NCBI RefSeq assembly: GCF_007741475.1
Contig: NZ_CP036261.1
Coordinates: 310,001-374,000 of the forward strand
Direction: 5' to 3'
From: Rosistilla ulvae
GTDB lineage: Bacteria; Planctomycetota; Planctomycetia; Pirellulales; Pirellulaceae
DNA: 64,000 nucleotides
Under the pieces are notes generated by a model. That model ran no database searches. It was not told the DNA's origin and saw nothing but the letters and a program-made list of their open reading frames with translations. A program made the translations under genes and the position numbers. Shown one piece after another: positions 35,284 through 45,945 of this stretch; position 1 is the first letter of the stretch; the number at the start of each line of letters is the position of its first letter.

Positions 35284-36561
35284 TTATGTCGTCGCTCCCG
35301 ATTCCAGAGCGCTCTGCTTGTCCAAGCATCGCGAGATCTGGCGAACCGCCTGACGCAATCGCTGCTCGTTTTCGACGAGCGACATCCGCAGATACCCTTC
35401 GCCCGCGGGGCCAAATCCGCTGCCCGGGCTGACGGCAACGTCCCCCTTCTCCAGCAGCATCATGGCGAAATCCATCGTGCTCATATGACGCCACTGTTCG
35501 GGAACCTTCGCCCAAACGAACATCCCCGCCTTGGGTGGGTCGATCTCCCATCCGATCCGGCGCAGGCCATCGACCAACGCGTCGCGGCGGCTTTGATAGA
35601 CGAGCGCCTGCTCGGCTACTGCGTCCTCGGTGTCGCGCATCGCCACGATCGCGGCGATCTGCACCGCTTGGAACATGCCGTAATCGTAGTAGCCTTTGAT
35701 CGTTCCCAGGGCGCGGATCATGTCGGCGTTGCCGGCACAGAAGCCGACTCGCCAGCCAGCCATGTTGTAACCCTTGCTCATCGTCGTGAACTCGACGCCA
35801 ACATCCTTGGCTCCGGGAGCGGACAGGAAGCTGGGCGGTTGGTAGCCGTCGAAGCCGATGTCGGCGTAGGCAAAGTCGTGGATCACCATGAAGCCGTACT
35901 TCTTGGCCAGACGCACCACCTCAACGAAGAAATCGGGCTCGATCGTCGCCGCCGACGGATTGTGCGGGTAGTTGATGATCAACAACTTCGGCCGCGGCGT
36001 GAAGGTCTGGCAGGTGTATTCGACGTTGCGAAGAAATTTCTCGGGGTCGAAGACGTCCAGCGTGACGACGTTTCCCGACGCCAGGATGACCGCGTACATG
36101 TGGATCGGGAAATAGGGTGACGGGATGATTGCGGTGTCGCCAGGCCCCATTAGAGCCAGGCACATGTGCGAAAATCCCTCCTTGCTTCCCAGGCAAGCGA
36201 TGACTTCGTGATCGGCTTCCAGTTGCACATCGTATTTACGTTCGTACTTATTGCAGACCTCGCGGCGGAGATTCAGCAAACCGTTCGATTTGCTGTAGCC
36301 GTGGTTGCGTTCATCGTGAGCCGCTTCGGTCAGTTTCTCGACGACGTCGGTCTGCGGCGGATCGGAGGGATTGCCCATCCCCATATCGATCACGTCGCTA
36401 CCGTCGCGACGCTTTTGATAAAGCATCGCGTTGATCCGCCCAAACATGTACGGCGGCAGCCGATCGACCCGATTGGCAACACGAATTTGAAACGGCTCGG
36501 GTTGCGGATCTTCGGTCGATTGGTCGATTGCAGGTCCGTCGAGATTGATCTGATCGCTCAT
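35284..36561 (-). CDS. alaC: Aminotransferase, AlaC-like (glutamate-pyruvate)
   Basis: PLP-dependent class I aminotransferase of 425 residues. The internal-aldimine Lys lies in [16 protein letters not shown]; other class I signatures are [19 protein letters not shown] and DFAYADI, and the ending [14 protein letters not shown]. Overall pattern and [16 protein letters not shown] closely resemble AlaC rather than LL-diaminopimelate aminotransferase, though the latter cannot be excluded. ATG 36561 is preferred over the in-frame TTG 36576. It transfers amino groups between alanine/pyruvate and glutamate/2-oxoglutarate. Confidence 0.85.
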   Translation of the reverse strand: MSDQINLDGPAIDQSTEDPQPEPFQIRVANRVDRLPPYMFGRINAMLYQKRRDGSDVIDMGMGNPSDPPQTDVVEKLTEAAHDERNHGYSKSNGLLNLRREVCNKYERKYDVQLEADHEVIACLGSKEGFSHMCLALMGPGDTAIIPSPYFPIHMYAVILASGNVVTLDVFDPEKFLRNVEYTCQTFTPRPKLLIINYPHNPSAATIEPDFFVEVVRLAKKYGFMVIHDFAYADIGFDGYQPPSFLSAPGAKDVGVEFTTMSKGYNMAGWRVGFCAGNADMIRALGTIKGYYDYGMFQAVQIAAIVAMRDTEDAVAEQALVYQSRRDALVDGLRRIGWEIDPPKAGMFVWAKVPEQWRHMSTMDFAMMLLEKGDVAVSPGSGFGPAGEGYLRMSLVENEQRLRQAVRQISRCLDKQSALESGATT

Positions 36562-36623
36562 GGGCGTGGGTTCCAAATGTAGAGGAAAGTCGCGCCCATT
36601 CTCTCAAGATGTTTCCCGTTTCG

Positions 36624-39600
36624 CTAGGGCTGGCTCGTCTTTACAAACGAAATCACATCGGCCAAGTCCTGGCGTTTGAGATCGGTTTCCAGTCCCTCGG
36701 GCATCAACGACACGCCCGTCGCTTGCATCAGGTCGATGTTGCTGCGAAGGATCACGTCCTCTTTCCCTTCAGCCCGTTTGAGCGTGATGCTGCTGGACGA
36801 TTCCGCCCCGATCATCCCGGTGATCACGCGACCGTCGATCGTTTGCACGATGTAGGTGTTGAAGTTCGGTTGCGCTTCGCGGTTGGGATCGAGGATCGCG
36901 ATCAGCAGATCGGCTGTCGATTTGTTTTTCACCGATTCCAGGCTCGGAGCAACTTGGTGCCCCAGCTTGCCAACCTGGTGGCAGACCGCACATTTCTGCT
37001 TGAAGATCGCCAGCCCACGGGTCGCATCGCCTTCGAGATTCAGCACGTCCTGATACTGGTCGACAACCTTGGCTCGGTCGCTGTTGACCGCTCCGGCGAA
37101 CAGTGCTTTGCCGCGTGCTTGCAGTTGCTTGTTCGGATGCGCCATCACCAATTGCTTCGTCTCCGCAGGCAGTTCGCCCGGCTTGATCGCCTTGGCTTCC
37201 ACACTGTCCAGCAATTTTCCGAGCCACGCTGGCTTGTCCGACAGCGCGACTAGAACCGCTTGGCGGATCTGTGGGCTGTGTCCACGCCAGCCTTCCAGCA
37301 TCTCGCTGGCCAGCAGGTCGGAATTCAATTGAGCCATCGATTGAACAGCCGCCAGTTGCAGGCTCTGCGGGTACTGCGGATCGAGCATCGCCGGCAGAGT
37401 TTCCGTCGCGGTTTCCAGATCGGCAAAGGCGAGCAACTGGACCGCAGTGGTGCGGTCGGCCATCGATTCATCTTCGTCGGTCGCGCGATCGTTTGCTTGT
37501 TGCATCATCGCGGCAAACGCTTGCACACGAGCATCGTCAGCCGATGCGGTTGGGATCAGCTTGGCAAACGAGCTGCCGCGTCGCTTCAGCCCTTCGCCCA
37601 GCGAAGCCATCACGGTTCGCTGGACCGACGCGGGAACGCCTGGCTTGGAGCATTCGCCGATCAAGTTCAGCGTGCCATCGGCCTCGGGAGTTGCACCGAC
37701 GATCAGGGCCAGTTGCGAGATGATCGAAGCGGCCTGCTTCTGTTTTGCAAAGTCGGCGTCGCTGATCAGCGAGGCGGCCAATTGGTCGGCGGTGCCGCCG
37801 ACCGACGACATCAACGCCGCGACGACCTCAGCCGAATTGTTTGGGTTGCGAGCCAAGCGGGCCAAGCCGTCGATCGCTTTAGGATCTTTCGATTCGCCCA
37901 GCGAGAAGGCCAGCTGGAAACGGACGTGATCGTTGGTGTCGTCGCACAGCGACAGCAGGTCGTTCAGAACCGCAGGCGATGTCGCCAGCATCGGTTCGGA
38001 CAATCGAATCGCATGCGCTCGCACGCGTCCTTCGGAATCTTTCAGCCCGCCGCGAACGTCGGCTTCGGTCAAAGAATCGAGTCCGGCCAAGCAGTACATT
38101 GCGTGCAGACGAGCCAGTGGCTTGTCCGATGTTTTCAGCAGTTCTCGCAATTGCGGAACCAGCGTTTTGTCTTGGCGTTCCCAGATCAAACGCTGCGCCG
38201 TTTCGCGGTTCCAGCTGTTGTCGGAGGCCAATTGTTGAACCAGTTCGGCTGGCGGCAGGTCGCCGATTTTGACAACCGGATTGCGTTTCATATCGGGGCT
38301 GACCAAACGATAGATCCGGCCGCGATCATTGCCGCTGGTCAGATGCAAAAACTGCTTGATCTCCTGTGGGATCGAATACGGATGCTCGATCGTTTCGCGG
38401 TACATGTCCAGCACGTACAGGCTGCCATCGGGAGCGTTGACGAAGTTCACCGGACGGAACCAGTTGTCCGACGACGCCAGGATTTCAACTCCTTCATCGG
38501 CACGCTTGGCACGGTAGACAACCGACGACGTGTCGACCGTCTTGCGGTGAACCAGGTTGCCGCCGACATCGCCGACAAAGGCGTTACCGCGATATCGTTC
38601 GGGGTAGGCGTTGCCGCGATAGATGGTGATGCCGGTTGCCGAGGTGAAATATCCGATCGGGTGTTCGGTGGGAACGGCATTCTTTGGCTTCGACGGATCC
38701 AGCGGAATGAACTCCCACTCGCCGTCTTCTTTGACAACCAGCTTGTAGCCCTTGTCGGCAGCTCGCCATTTCTGGCGAATGATTCGCCATGGTTCGGGCG
38801 GACTGCGGCGGAAGACGCGGGCGCTCGCTCCATCTTGGGCGATGCTGCGGATCATCCCCGAGGCGACAAAATAAGGATTCCGTTCTAGGTAATCGCGTGG
38901 ATAGACAACTTGTTGGATGTGGTTGCTGTTGCTGCAGACGAACCGTGTACCCCAGTCGTCGATACTGTGGCCAAACTGCGAACCGCCGGTGACCGGTTCA
39001 AATTTTTCGGTCTTCGGATTCAGCCGCAGATCGGCACCGCTGATCGGAAACAATGGTTCGCCGCGATGCGTCAACGACATCGGATTGCGACCGGCCGCAA
39101 AATAGATTTGATTGTCCAGGTCCCACTTCAATCCGTTGGTGACCGCTTGCACGTTGCCGCGGCCAAACCCGGCCAAGATCTCTTCGCGCACATCGGCTTT
39201 GCCGTCACCGTCGGTGTCTTTTAGATACAGCAGGTATTTAGGGGCCAGAACGAAGATGCCGCCGTTGTAGCAGCACAGCGATGTCGGCCAACTGAGCCCA
39301 TCGGCAAAGACGACACTCTTGTCCATCGCGCCGTCGCCATCGGTATCCTCCAACATCCGGATGATCCCGGCGTCGACCAATCCGCCTCCTTCAGGGTTCA
39401 GTTTGGTCGGCTCCTGCGAGAACGGATAACCGTGCATTTCGGCGACAAACATCCGCCCGTATTCATCGAAGCAGGCATCGACGGGGTCGCCCACCATCGG
39501 TTCGGACGCAACCATCTCCAGCTTGAAGTCGTCAGCAAGTCGGAATCCCGCCAACGCGTCAGCCGGTTCGGTGTGAGGGATCCGCGGCATGTCGGCCTTT

Positions 39601-39707
39601 GTGACCTTGCGTGTTTCCGCGATATCGTCGGCACAGGCGAGCGGAGAAAGGGGGAGCAGCAAGCTTGCGAGACAAGCAGAGCGCAGGGCGCGGCGTGAAA
39701 AACGCAT
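36624..39707 (-). CDS. PVC-type haem-binding dehydrogenase with cytochrome c domain
   Basis: Secreted 1027-residue protein typical of planctomycetes. A signal peptide (SRRALRSACLASLLLPL) is followed by a beta-propeller membrane-bound-dehydrogenase domain (TIGR02604 type; EDTDGDGAMDKS, NGLKWDLDN, SSDNWFRPVN), HEAT-like helical repeats (about 540-860), a haem c site Cys-x-x-Cys-His (KCAVCHQVG, about residue 907) and a C-terminal domain ending ISFVKTSQP. Such proteins probably oxidise sugars or other alcohols in the periplasm. The start is set by the signal peptide; the frame is open much further upstream but without support. Confidence 0.92.
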   Translation of the reverse strand: MRFSRRALRSACLASLLLPLSPLACADDIAETRKVTKADMPRIPHTEPADALAGFRLADDFKLEMVASEPMVGDPVDACFDEYGRMFVAEMHGYPFSQEPTKLNPEGGGLVDAGIIRMLEDTDGDGAMDKSVVFADGLSWPTSLCCYNGGIFVLAPKYLLYLKDTDGDGKADVREEILAGFGRGNVQAVTNGLKWDLDNQIYFAAGRNPMSLTHRGEPLFPISGADLRLNPKTEKFEPVTGGSQFGHSIDDWGTRFVCSNSNHIQQVVYPRDYLERNPYFVASGMIRSIAQDGASARVFRRSPPEPWRIIRQKWRAADKGYKLVVKEDGEWEFIPLDPSKPKNAVPTEHPIGYFTSATGITIYRGNAYPERYRGNAFVGDVGGNLVHRKTVDTSSVVYRAKRADEGVEILASSDNWFRPVNFVNAPDGSLYVLDMYRETIEHPYSIPQEIKQFLHLTSGNDRGRIYRLVSPDMKRNPVVKIGDLPPAELVQQLASDNSWNRETAQRLIWERQDKTLVPQLRELLKTSDKPLARLHAMYCLAGLDSLTEADVRGGLKDSEGRVRAHAIRLSEPMLATSPAVLNDLLSLCDDTNDHVRFQLAFSLGESKDPKAIDGLARLARNPNNSAEVVAALMSSVGGTADQLAASLISDADFAKQKQAASIISQLALIVGATPEADGTLNLIGECSKPGVPASVQRTVMASLGEGLKRRGSSFAKLIPTASADDARVQAFAAMMQQANDRATDEDESMADRTTAVQLLAFADLETATETLPAMLDPQYPQSLQLAAVQSMAQLNSDLLASEMLEGWRGHSPQIRQAVLVALSDKPAWLGKLLDSVEAKAIKPGELPAETKQLVMAHPNKQLQARGKALFAGAVNSDRAKVVDQYQDVLNLEGDATRGLAIFKQKCAVCHQVGKLGHQVAPSLESVKNKSTADLLIAILDPNREAQPNFNTYIVQTIDGRVITGMIGAESSSSITLKRAEGKEDVILRSNIDLMQATGVSLMPEGLETDLKRQDLADVISFVKTSQP

Positions 39708-40096
39708 TCTGGAGACATCCAAAAGGTGGGAGAGTGTCGAATGAACTTTAGGCGAGGAGCACTGCGAGAGTGCTGCAGCCATTGTAGCAACGGGTGCAGC
39801 AAGGGGTAACTTTTTGTAGCCCTCGATCGACAAAAAACGCCCGCACGACTCCATCGATCCGCTCAGCCAGCTAGGCCACCAGCAGTTCATTCTTACATAA
39901 CTAAGCGACTTAATCGTCAACTCCCTTCCCGTACCGTTGGCCTTGTGGACGATACGGTCACGTAATCGATTCCCCTCCCGATTTCCACCGACCGGCAATT
40001 TTGCCACGGCACAAAATTTGAGCCGCCCGCCCCCATCGAGTGCCGGGTGCCACTGGCTCGCCAGTGCTTTTTTAAGCCGAAACACCGAGGGGCGTG
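39708..40096. other. Intergenic, upstream of the PVC-type dehydrogenase
   Basis: About 390 bases with no supportable gene, holding the promoter region of the dehydrogenase and the hairpin listed at 40051-40073. Confidence 0.5.
40051..40073 (+). terminator. Terminator-like hairpin
   Basis: CACTGG, CTCG loop, CCAGTG, then CTTTTTT. Both neighbouring genes run the other way, so this forward terminator shape has no obvious client and may be a mobile palindrome. Confidence 0.5.
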
Positions 40097-40801
40097 CTAT
40101 TTACGTAGCGACGATAGCCCGCCGTCGACTCCTAGAACTTGGCCGGTGATCCAGCTGCTGGCGTCGGAGAGCAAGAATTCGGCTGCCGCAGCGATGTCGT
40201 CGACTTCGCCGTGGCGGCCTAGAGGATACATGGCCGCCATCGCCTGACGTTTCTCGTCGGTGGCCAGCAGACGTTCGCTCAGTTGAGTTGCGGTCAGGGC
40301 CGGGGCGATGCAGTTGACGCGAACCTTGGGGGCGAGTTCCGCAGCCCAGGTGCGAGTTAAACCTTCGATCGCTCCTTTGGCTGCCGCCACGGAGGTGTGC
40401 ATGGCGAGTCCCTGTTGAACGGCGACGGTGCTGAACAGGACGACGCTGGCGGAAGCTCCCGATTTCAGTCCGGCCAAGCAGGCTTGCATGCACCTAACGG
40501 CGCCGACCACGTTGAGCTCAAAATCATCTCGCAGCGTCTGTTCGGTGACCGATCGCAGCGGTCCCAGGTTGATCGATCCCGGGCAGTAGGCCAAAGCGTC
40601 GATGGAATCGGGCAGCTCATCCGCCGTCGGCCCCCGCTGCGTCACGTCGAGCGGAACGTGCCGAACGCCGGGCAGATCGGCCAGTTCGCCGATGCCACGC
40701 GAAAGCACCGTCACCTTGGCTCCTCTTTCCACGCAGCGGCGGACGATCCCTGCGCCGATCCCATGACTGCCACCAACGATGACGAAATTTTTGTCTTGCA
40801 T
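40097..40801 (-). CDS. Short-chain dehydrogenase/reductase, intact paralogue
   Basis: SDR oxidoreductase of 234 residues using NAD(P). The cofactor motif is GGSHGIGAG (Gly-x3-Gly-x-Gly type) near the N-terminus. At the usual YxxxK position the sequence is SVAAAKGA, so the catalytic Tyr is replaced while the Lys is retained. The end GVDGGLSSLRK is standard. ATG 40801 is chosen because the same start and upstream sequence are conserved in the dead copy at 13.7 kb. Substrate unknown. Confidence 0.9.
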   Translation of the reverse strand: MQDKNFVIVGGSHGIGAGIVRRCVERGAKVTVLSRGIGELADLPGVRHVPLDVTQRGPTADELPDSIDALAYCPGSINLGPLRSVTEQTLRDDFELNVVGAVRCMQACLAGLKSGASASVVLFSTVAVQQGLAMHTSVAAAKGAIEGLTRTWAAELAPKVRVNCIAPALTATQLSERLLATDEKRQAMAAMYPLGRHGEVDDIAAAAEFLLSDASSWITGQVLGVDGGLSSLRK

Positions 40802-40918
40802 CTTTCGACCAGTCCAAGAAGGGTGCCGCGTCTGTGCCTTGCGCAAGCGATGGTGTCTCGCACCGCCAACAATTGACTGTAGGCAGCGGGTTGGGACTGG
40901 CAAGTCGTTTCGCTCTTA

Positions 40919-42985
40919 TTAGTTCTTGGAGCCCAACGCGTCGAGAATCGCTGCGGTGCCGGTGGCCGGTTCCTTGCAGGTGAAGCTTTCACCTTGGTAG
41001 AGCGTCGGACCGCCATCGACTGCGGTTTTGCCACGGAACAGATTTTCGATGGTCAGGTCGCGGCTCGGTTCGCTTCCGATGGCGACTTCCGCGGCCAAGA
41101 CGGCTCGCGGGCGATAGGCCTGGAAGTAGGCCGATTTCAGCTTCGTCAGCGATTCCGCCGACGGGTCGACTAACACAAACTGCTGCGTCGGGTTCAGGCA
41201 GATATCCAACGCTATCAGCAATCGGCTGGCCGCCATCGCTTGTTCGGTCATCACGGTCACGGCCGATCGCAGCGTCAGATTCGCCGCCGCTTCAAAGCGT
41301 TCGTTGCCGGTCAGACGCGCCAAGCGGATCAACGCATATGCCGCTTCGCCATTGCCGCTGGGAACGCTGCTGTCGTGATAGTCTTTGGTCCGCAGGATCA
41401 GCGATTCGTGATCGTCCGCGGTATAGAAGAAGCCGCCGGCGGTGGTGTCGCTGAAATGGTCGAGCATCTGGTCGGCCAATTCGCTGGCGCGGGCGAGCCA
41501 CTTGCTGTCGCCATCGGCTTCGAACAGCGAAACCAGCGCCGTGATCAGCGTCGCGTAATCATCGACGTACGCATCGAGATGCGACGTGCCTTGCCGATAG
41601 GCGTGCAGCAGTCGCCCTTGGTCGGTCCGCATCTGAGTCCAGATGAACTCGGCCGCTCCCTGAGCGACCTCCAGCATCCGCGCGTCTCCCAGCACGCCGC
41701 TGGCCAGCGCCAACGCGTCGATCGCAAGCGCGTTCCAGCTGACAAGCACCTTATCGTCGCGGCCTGGTCGGACGCGCGACTCGCGAACCTCCAGCAGCCG
41801 CTGGCGATCTTCGGCCAGCTTGCTGCGGAGCGTTTCGTAATCGAGCCCCTGGCTGCTGGCGATCAATTCCAGCGGACGCCGCAGGTTGAGGATGTTTTTG
41901 CCTTCGAAATTTCCCTCTTGAGTGATGTCGTAGATTTGGCAGAACCGCTCGCCTCGGGCTTCGCCCAAAACCTTCACGACCTCGTCGGGTGTCCAGACAT
42001 AATATTTGCCTTCCTCTCCCTCGCTGTCGGCATCTTCGGTGCAGTGGATCGCGCCGCAGGGATCCAACATGTCGCGGATCAGGTATTCGAGCGACTCGCG
42101 AGCGACTTGAGCAAACCGCTGGTTGCCGGTCGCTTGATAGCCACGTAGATAGATGCCGGCCAGCAGCGCGTTGTCGTAGAGCATCTTTTCAAAGTGCGGG
42201 ACCAACCATCGCTCATCGACGCTGTACCGCGCGAATCCGCCGCCCAGATGATCGTAGATCCCGCCATCGGCCATCTTCGAAAGCGTGACGGTGACGATGT
42301 TCAGCCAGCGATCCTCGCCGGTCGCATGCCAGTGACGCAGCATCAGTTCCAGATCCATCGGATGCGGGAATTTGGGCCGCGATCCGAAGCCGCCGTTTTG
42401 AGCGTCGAAGGTTTCCGCTTTCGCTTTGCACGCCGCCGCGATCCAGCGGGAAAACAGTTCGGGCTTGCCATCGGGCTGCGGCTGCAGCGACTCTTGCAAG
42501 TGATTCGTCATCTGATCGGCTTGGCACAAAACATCGGACTGCTTGTTTTCCCAAGCGTCGGCGACTGCGTTGACGATCGTATCGAAGCCGGGCATGCCCG
42601 ATCGACTGGTCGGCGGGAAATAGGTTCCGCCGTAGAACGGTTTCCCCTCGGGAGTCAGGAACATGCTCATCGGCCAGCCACCTTGGCCGGTCATCGCTTG
42701 GACCGCGTGCATGTAGATCTGATCGATGTCGGGCCGTTCCTCGCGATCAACTTTGATGCAGACGAAGCGATCGTTCAACAGTTCGGCGATCCGTGGCTGT
42801 TCAAAGCTCTCGTGCTCCATCACGTGGCACCAATGGCACGCCGCATATCCGATCGACAGGAAGATCGGCTTGTGTTCGTCTTTGGCCCGCTGCAGCGCTT
42901 CCTCACCCCACGGATACCAATCGACGGGATTGTCTTGATGCTGCAACAGATAAGGACTGTTGGATTGAGCGAGTCGATTGGTCAT
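40919..42985 (-). CDS. Thioredoxin-domain protein, YyaL/DUF255 family
   Basis: A 688-residue protein. The N-terminal DUF255 thioredoxin-like domain (1-165) starts [14 protein letters not shown] and carries Cys-x-x-Cys-His in [13 protein letters not shown]; the rest is an (alpha/alpha)6-barrel with glycosidase-like repeats ([15 protein letters not shown]). This matches the YyaL/SPATA20 family, whose biochemical role is unclear. Full length and no signal peptide, so cytoplasmic. Divergent from the symporter gene. Confidence 0.93.
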   Translation of the reverse strand: MTNRLAQSNSPYLLQHQDNPVDWYPWGEEALQRAKDEHKPIFLSIGYAACHWCHVMEHESFEQPRIAELLNDRFVCIKVDREERPDIDQIYMHAVQAMTGQGGWPMSMFLTPEGKPFYGGTYFPPTSRSGMPGFDTIVNAVADAWENKQSDVLCQADQMTNHLQESLQPQPDGKPELFSRWIAAACKAKAETFDAQNGGFGSRPKFPHPMDLELMLRHWHATGEDRWLNIVTVTLSKMADGGIYDHLGGGFARYSVDERWLVPHFEKMLYDNALLAGIYLRGYQATGNQRFAQVARESLEYLIRDMLDPCGAIHCTEDADSEGEEGKYYVWTPDEVVKVLGEARGERFCQIYDITQEGNFEGKNILNLRRPLELIASSQGLDYETLRSKLAEDRQRLLEVRESRVRPGRDDKVLVSWNALAIDALALASGVLGDARMLEVAQGAAEFIWTQMRTDQGRLLHAYRQGTSHLDAYVDDYATLITALVSLFEADGDSKWLARASELADQMLDHFSDTTAGGFFYTADDHESLILRTKDYHDSSVPSGNGEAAYALIRLARLTGNERFEAAANLTLRSAVTVMTEQAMAASRLLIALDICLNPTQQFVLVDPSAESLTKLKSAYFQAYRPRAVLAAEVAIGSEPSRDLTIENLFRGKTAVDGGPTLYQGESFTCKEPATGTAAILDALGSKN

Positions 42986-43335
42986 GGCAGCAGGCTTTCT
43001 TGAGAGGGCAGAGTTCGGCGTTGGGGAGGTGAGGCGGATCGGACCCCGTCCATTAACTCAAGTCTTCAGCAAGTCGGCTCGACTGGCAAGTCCCCGCGAA
43101 AAGGAGACACAGTGTTTTTGCTGCGACGAATCGGCGGCAACGCGATCGCATCCGGATCGGCTATGAGAACCCGATGCGATCGCGCGGCGGATGGTGCCCT
43201 AGATTGAAACCGAAATTTGCCCTGGTCTCCGCGAAGTGAACGCCTGCACTCGCGTGATCGGTACGCTATACTCGTCCCCCAAGTGTCCCGCCTCTTCTCA
43301 CAGCAAACATCTTCCCGCCTGTACGAGTTCGCCGC
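42986..43335. other. Divergent intergenic region
   Basis: 350 bases between YyaL-like and symporter genes. A worn REP-like core (GGAGACACAGTGTTTTT) lies at about 43102-43118. No gene seen; the divergent promoters must be here. Confidence 0.5.
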
Positions 43336-45498
43336 ATGACTGTTATCGATATCATTGTTTTGATCGTCTACTTTGGCACCATGATCGGCATCGGCTTGTG
43401 GGCCATGCGACGTGTCAAAGGGCAAGAAGATTATTTCATGGGGGGCCGCGGGTTTGGCAAATTGCTGCAAACCTTCGCCGCCTTTGGTGCCGGAACCGGA
43501 GCTCATGAACCGGTGCAAGTCGGCCGGACCGGTTGGACCAGCGGCCTGTCGGGCGTTTGGTCGGCGCTGATGTGGTTGTTCGTGACGCCGATCTATTGGT
43601 TCACCGCCGTCTGGTATCGCCGGATGCGGCACCTGACCCTCGGCGATTGGTTTGTCGAACGCTACAACTCCAAAGCCCTCGGCGCCGCGTACACGCTGTT
43701 CGCGATCGTCTTCTATATGTTCTACCTGTCGACGATGCTCTCGGCGATCGCCAAGTTTTCGGTGCCGTTGATGGGTGTCGAGACGCTGTGGGGATACGAA
43801 CTGAAGTACATTCTGATCCCGACGATCGCGGCGATCGTGATCGTCTACGGCGTGTTGGGCGGATTGACCGCCGCCTATTGGACCGATCTGATTCAAGGCA
43901 TCTTCATCATCCTGTTGTCGATCCTGTTGATCCCCTTTGGCCTGCTGGCACTAGTGAAACAGTTCGGCGATCCGGCGACGATGGGGATCATGGACGGATT
44001 TACGATCCTGCATCAACGCGTTGCCGCCGATAATTTCAGTCTGTTCGCCGGCCCGAGTGCTGGTGAGTTCCCGCCGCAGTACATCTTCGCGTTGACATTG
44101 CTCGCCCTGGTCGGGATCGTTGTCCAGCCGCACTTCATCGCGACCGGTGGTGGTTCGGCGAAGAGCGAAGATGAGGCTCGGATCGGTCTGGTCGTCGGTA
44201 ACTTGCTGAAACGCTTGTGCACCGCCGGTTGGGCGTTGACGGCGTTGATCGCCTTGGCGCTGCTGGCAGGCAATGCGGAGATCGCCGCCGATCCGGATCG
44301 GGTCTGGGGCGTCGCGGCTCGCGAGATCCTGGGGCCGCTGAACCTTGGGCTGGTCGGACTGATGCTGGCCTGCTTGTTGGCAGCGATGATGAGTTCCGCT
44401 GACGCGTACATGATCGTCACCTCGGGCCTTGTCGTCCGCAACGTTTACGCGGCGTATATCGAACCCGACGCAACCGAAGCGAAATGTGTCGGCGTCGCTC
44501 GGATGACTGGCTTGATCATCATCGTGGGAGCGTCGATCGTGGCGATCTACTTCTCGAACGTCTTTGGTCAGTTCAAGATGGCGATCGAGCTGCCGCTGCT
44601 GTTTGCCGCTCCGTTCTGGATCGGAATGGTCTGGCGAAGAGCGAACCGAACGGCGGTTTGGATGACGATCAGTTTTGTCGCTGTCGTCTTCTTCATCCTG
44701 CCGATCGCCCTGCCGATCGTGAACCCTGCGATGCGCGAAGATCCTTCGCTGACAACGACAACTCAGATCGTGACCACAACCCGCGTTCGCGAAGCCACGC
44801 CGGTTGACGTCGCCAAACATGAAGCTTGGGAGACAGCGGTCGCTCAAGCCGAAGAGCGTCACGCAGACGATCCCGAGCGATTGGCCGCGGTTCTGAAATC
44901 GATCGGTGCAGCGCCACCCAAAGCGGTGATCGGCGAACCGATCACGCTAGTCAACAAGACCGGCGGCGCATCGATCTTCTGGACCGAAGGGGTCGTGCCG
45001 ATCGGCGATTCGGAACTGGAAACCGTCTCCGAAACCGAAGTCGACGGCGTCAAGACGCTCGTGCAAAAACAGACCGGAGCGATGCAGGGGAAGGGCAACT
45101 TCAACATCGATTTCATGCTCTACCATCTGCTGGGGATCGACCTTGGCAGCGTTTCCAAAGCGACCCTCGCCTCGCTGCGTCTGCCGCCGCGAGTCGTGAT
45201 GCCGTTTGTGTTCCTGATCGTCGTCAGCTACCTGACCCCGCGCGATGACAAAGAGAAGTTGGACCGCTATTACGCCAAGATGAAAACCGAGGTCGATCCC
45301 GATCCGGAGAAGGATCGAGCGAAGCTGGAAGCATCGTACGCCGACCCGACACGGTTCGACGATCGTCGGTTGGTGCCTGGCGGCGACATCGAGATCATGC
45401 GTCCCGGCCGCAAAGACATCGGCGGGTTCGTGCTCTCGATCGCGGTTTGCGCCGCGATCATCGGCCTGTTGGTCTGGGTAGCCCAAATCGGCTCCTAA
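43336..45498 (+). CDS. Sodium:solute symporter (SSS family)
   Basis: Sodium-coupled transporter of 720 residues with about 13-14 membrane helices. Family features include TMIGIGLWAMRRVKGQEDYFMGGR in the first loop, GAGTGAHEP near TM2, and WALTALIALALLAG. Two hydrophilic insertions are unusual: about 150 residues (roughly 475-620, VREATPVDVAKHEAWE onward) between late helices and about 75 residues before the last helix. The substrate cannot be assigned. ATG 43336 begins the first helix directly; it is monocistronic. Confidence 0.88.
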   Translation: MTVIDIIVLIVYFGTMIGIGLWAMRRVKGQEDYFMGGRGFGKLLQTFAAFGAGTGAHEPVQVGRTGWTSGLSGVWSALMWLFVTPIYWFTAVWYRRMRHLTLGDWFVERYNSKALGAAYTLFAIVFYMFYLSTMLSAIAKFSVPLMGVETLWGYELKYILIPTIAAIVIVYGVLGGLTAAYWTDLIQGIFIILLSILLIPFGLLALVKQFGDPATMGIMDGFTILHQRVAADNFSLFAGPSAGEFPPQYIFALTLLALVGIVVQPHFIATGGGSAKSEDEARIGLVVGNLLKRLCTAGWALTALIALALLAGNAEIAADPDRVWGVAAREILGPLNLGLVGLMLACLLAAMMSSADAYMIVTSGLVVRNVYAAYIEPDATEAKCVGVARMTGLIIIVGASIVAIYFSNVFGQFKMAIELPLLFAAPFWIGMVWRRANRTAVWMTISFVAVVFFILPIALPIVNPAMREDPSLTTTTQIVTTTRVREATPVDVAKHEAWETAVAQAEERHADDPERLAAVLKSIGAAPPKAVIGEPITLVNKTGGASIFWTEGVVPIGDSELETVSETEVDGVKTLVQKQTGAMQGKGNFNIDFMLYHLLGIDLGSVSKATLASLRLPPRVVMPFVFLIVVSYLTPRDDKEKLDRYYAKMKTEVDPDPEKDRAKLEASYADPTRFDDRRLVPGGDIEIMRPGRKDIGGFVLSIAVCAAIIGLLVWVAQIGS

Positions 45499-45514
45499 GC
45501 CAACCGCCGCACGT

Positions 45515-45729
45515 TGCAAATACTAGCACGAAGCGCAAGCGAGTGGTCCTTGGTCACTTTCTTGCGCTGCAAATACTAGCGCGAAACGCAAGCGAGTGGT
45601 CCTGCATTCACTTGCGTTAAAAAAGGCGCAAGCGAGTGGTTCTGCATTCGATTACGCTGGAAATACGAGCCGAGCGCGAAACGCGACCGAGCTGGATCTC
45701 GACCACTCGCTTGCGCTTCGTGCTGGTAT
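45515..45729. repeat. Cluster of AGCGCAAGCGAGTGGT repeats
   Basis: Two near-identical 36-base copies (45515-45550 and 45568-45603, period 53), a third shorter copy near 45625-45642, a worn copy near 45655-45690 and an inverted copy at 45702-45729. Core: CGAAGCGCAAGCGAGTGGTC. Confidence 0.85.
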
Positions 45730-45748
45730 GTCACGGGCCATGAACGAT

Positions 45749-45813
45749 GGTCGCCTTTCGCTCCGCGAAAGTGCGAGGTGCTGGAACGCACTTTCGCGGA
45801 GCGAAAGGCGACC
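45749..45813. repeat. 27 bp inverted-repeat element
   Basis: Perfect arms GGTCGCCTTTCGCTCCGCGA plus AAGTGCG (45749-45775) and the exact complement (45787-45813) with an 11-base loop. The same arms occur in each unit of the tandem array at 47.3-47.8 kb. Confidence 0.95.
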
Positions 45814-45945
45814 AACGCCCACCCTTACCGCGTGCCCAGCGGGCCGCGCGTCGCACAACATGGCGCGCGGGGCGTTGCCACCGCGGTTAAACAACCTGCC
45901 TTTTCCTTCCTCCCTTCCCCTTCCCTGCCTGGAGTGTGTGCTGCG

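Larger units (their letters stand above)
45499..45945. other. Repeat-rich intergenic region
   Basis: About 450 bases between the symporter and ceramidase-like genes, made mostly of the repeats listed at 45515-45729 and 45749-45813. A further short motif (CCGCGGTTAAAC, about 45880-45892) also occurs between arsM and arsS. No gene seen. Confidence 0.7.

Noticed and set aside
37260-38888. 542-residue plus-strand frame
   Set aside because: Antisense shadow of the PVC-type dehydrogenase; no family features.
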